Source: an uncultured Verrucomicrobiota bacterium (GTDB taxonomy: Bacteria > Verrucomicrobiota > Kiritimatiellia > RFP12 > UBA3636). From it: a DNA stretch of 6,285 nt. The position numbers were made by a program, and so were the translations under genes. Under the pieces are notes generated by a model. That model ran no database searches. It was not told where the DNA came from and saw nothing but the letters and a program-made list of their open reading frames with translations. Below, piece by piece: positions 5,765 to 6,285 of the stretch. The first letter of the stretch is position 1. Each line of letters begins with the position of its first letter. The stretch lies in assembly GCA_946534745.1 (NCBI GenBank), contig CAMNDA010000319.1, forward strand, positions 1-6,285, read 5' to 3'.

Positions 5765-5781
5765 GGGGCTTTTGCTAGTGT
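5753..5781 (+). promoter_or_regulatory. Predicted sigma70-type promoter for the MarR-family gene
   Basis: The -35 box is TTGACT (5753-5758), with a 17-bp spacer, then TGC plus the -10 box TAGTGT (5776-5781). The expected start is near 5788, giving a leader of about 20 bases before the ATG at 5808. It lies in one of the few AT-richer patches of the window (about 5721-5775), as expected for a regulatory region in a GC-rich genome. Confidence 0.66.
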
Positions 5782-5807
5782 CCCGGGCCGTTCCGCGAGA
5801 ACCGACC

Positions 5808-6285
5808 ATGAAAGACAGCAAGACAGCCCCCGCGAAGACCGCGCCCGACCTCGAGATCTGGCGCCGGACGCTGCACGTTTCCGATCTCTTCCGCATCGTC
5901 GCGAAGAAGGGCGCCGAGAGCGAGCGCATGAGCCGCATCACGGTGAACCAGGCCCGCATCTTCGGCTACATCTTCTCCCGCGGCGGCGAGGGGCCGATCC
6001 GCATCTCCACGCTCGCGCACGACCTGGACGTCACGCCCGCCGCCGCCGGCCAGGCCGTCGACCGCCTCGTCCGCGCCGGGATGGTCGACCGCAGGACCGA
6101 CCCCACCGACCGCCGCGCCTTCGTGATCTCCATCTCGAAGAAGGGCCGCGCTCACCTGAGCCAATACCAGAGGCGCTGCCGCGAGCTCTCCGCCGAGCTC
6201 CTCGCCGACGTCCCCCCCGCCGACATCGCCGCCTTCGACCGCGTCCTCTCCGCCGTCTACCACGGCCTCGACGCCAAGTGGCGGG
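5808..6285 (+). CDS. MarR-family winged-helix transcriptional regulator (3' end cut by window edge)
   Basis: The frame is open from ATG 5808 to the window edge, giving 159 visible residues, about the full length of the family (140-160), so few residues are probably missing. Helix 1 lies at about 14-35. The winged helix-turn-helix is at about 47-113: TVNQARIFGYIF, then RISTLAHDLDVTPAAAGQAV as the helix-turn-helix with its recognition helix, then a basic wing with the DPTDRRA turn and VISISKKG strand (about 98-113). This is the standard MarR pattern, in which the wing Asp-Arg pair contacts DNA. The C-terminal helices (about 117-155) would complete the dimer interface. Such proteins usually repress their own promoter or a divergent gene and release DNA on binding a small molecule or on oxidation. 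The lone cysteine (C124) lies outside the N-terminal helix where OhrR-type sensors carry theirs, so a ligand-responsive type is more likely. The inducer cannot be predicted. Confidence 0.86.
   Translation, partial: MKDSKTAPAKTAPDLEIWRRTLHVSDLFRIVAKKGAESERMSRITVNQARIFGYIFSRGGEGPIRISTLAHDLDVTPAAAGQAVDRLVRAGMVDRRTDPTDRRAFVISISKKGRAHLSQYQRRCRELSAELLADVPPADIAAFDRVLSAVYHGLDAKWR

Noticed and set aside
5775..6263. 162-residue minus-strand open frame under the MarR gene
   Set aside because: It is the Gly/Asp/Val-rich antisense shadow of a clear winged-helix protein, with no motif of its own.

Overview
The window is a GC-rich bacterial chromosome segment holding six protein genes and little spare DNA. 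An LPS-assembly outer-membrane protein (LptD) shows that the host has an LPS-type outer membrane. My weak taxonomic guess is a high-GC member of the PVC group (Verrucomicrobiota/Kiritimatiellota-like). It rests on the general look of the LptD and phosphofructokinase sequences from memory, not on any search. I see no tRNA, rRNA, CRISPR array, insertion sequence, attachment site or origin.

Layout: (1) bases 1-367, minus strand: the N-terminal 122 residues of an FGGY kinase resembling xylulokinase, running off the left edge. (2) 368-446: a 79-bp divergent promoter region with the two -35 boxes back to back. (3) 447-3622, plus strand: lptD and, overlapping it by four bases (GTGA), a WecG/TagA/CpsF-family glycosyltransferase. 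(4) 3623-3713: a promoter and leader. (5) 3714-5057, plus strand: a 6-phosphofructokinase of the long plant/protist-like ATP-dependent type. (6) 5058-5087: a convergent junction spanned by a GC-rich hairpin. (7) 5088-5660, minus strand: a small DEDDh 3'-5' exonuclease. (8) 5661-5807: a second divergent promoter region. (9) 5808 to the right edge, plus strand: a MarR-family regulator, 159 residues visible.

Functionally this is mostly housekeeping. lptD and the glycosyltransferase form an envelope operon: one inserts LPS into the outer membrane, the other adds a sugar to a lipid-linked or surface-glycan precursor. The two sugar kinases could act in the same carbon flow (xylulose to the pentose phosphate pathway, then glycolysis), but they are not in one transcription unit. 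The exonuclease and the MarR regulator are divergently transcribed and may share control.

I did not find a convincing new multi-gene system. The most informative signal is non-coding: all five predicted promoters have a -35 box beginning TTG, a 17-18 bp spacer and a TGN-extended -10 box. For lptD and the xylulokinase the -10 box lies so near the ATG that the transcripts should be leaderless or nearly so. Long overlapping open frames elsewhere are GC-driven shadows and are left out.
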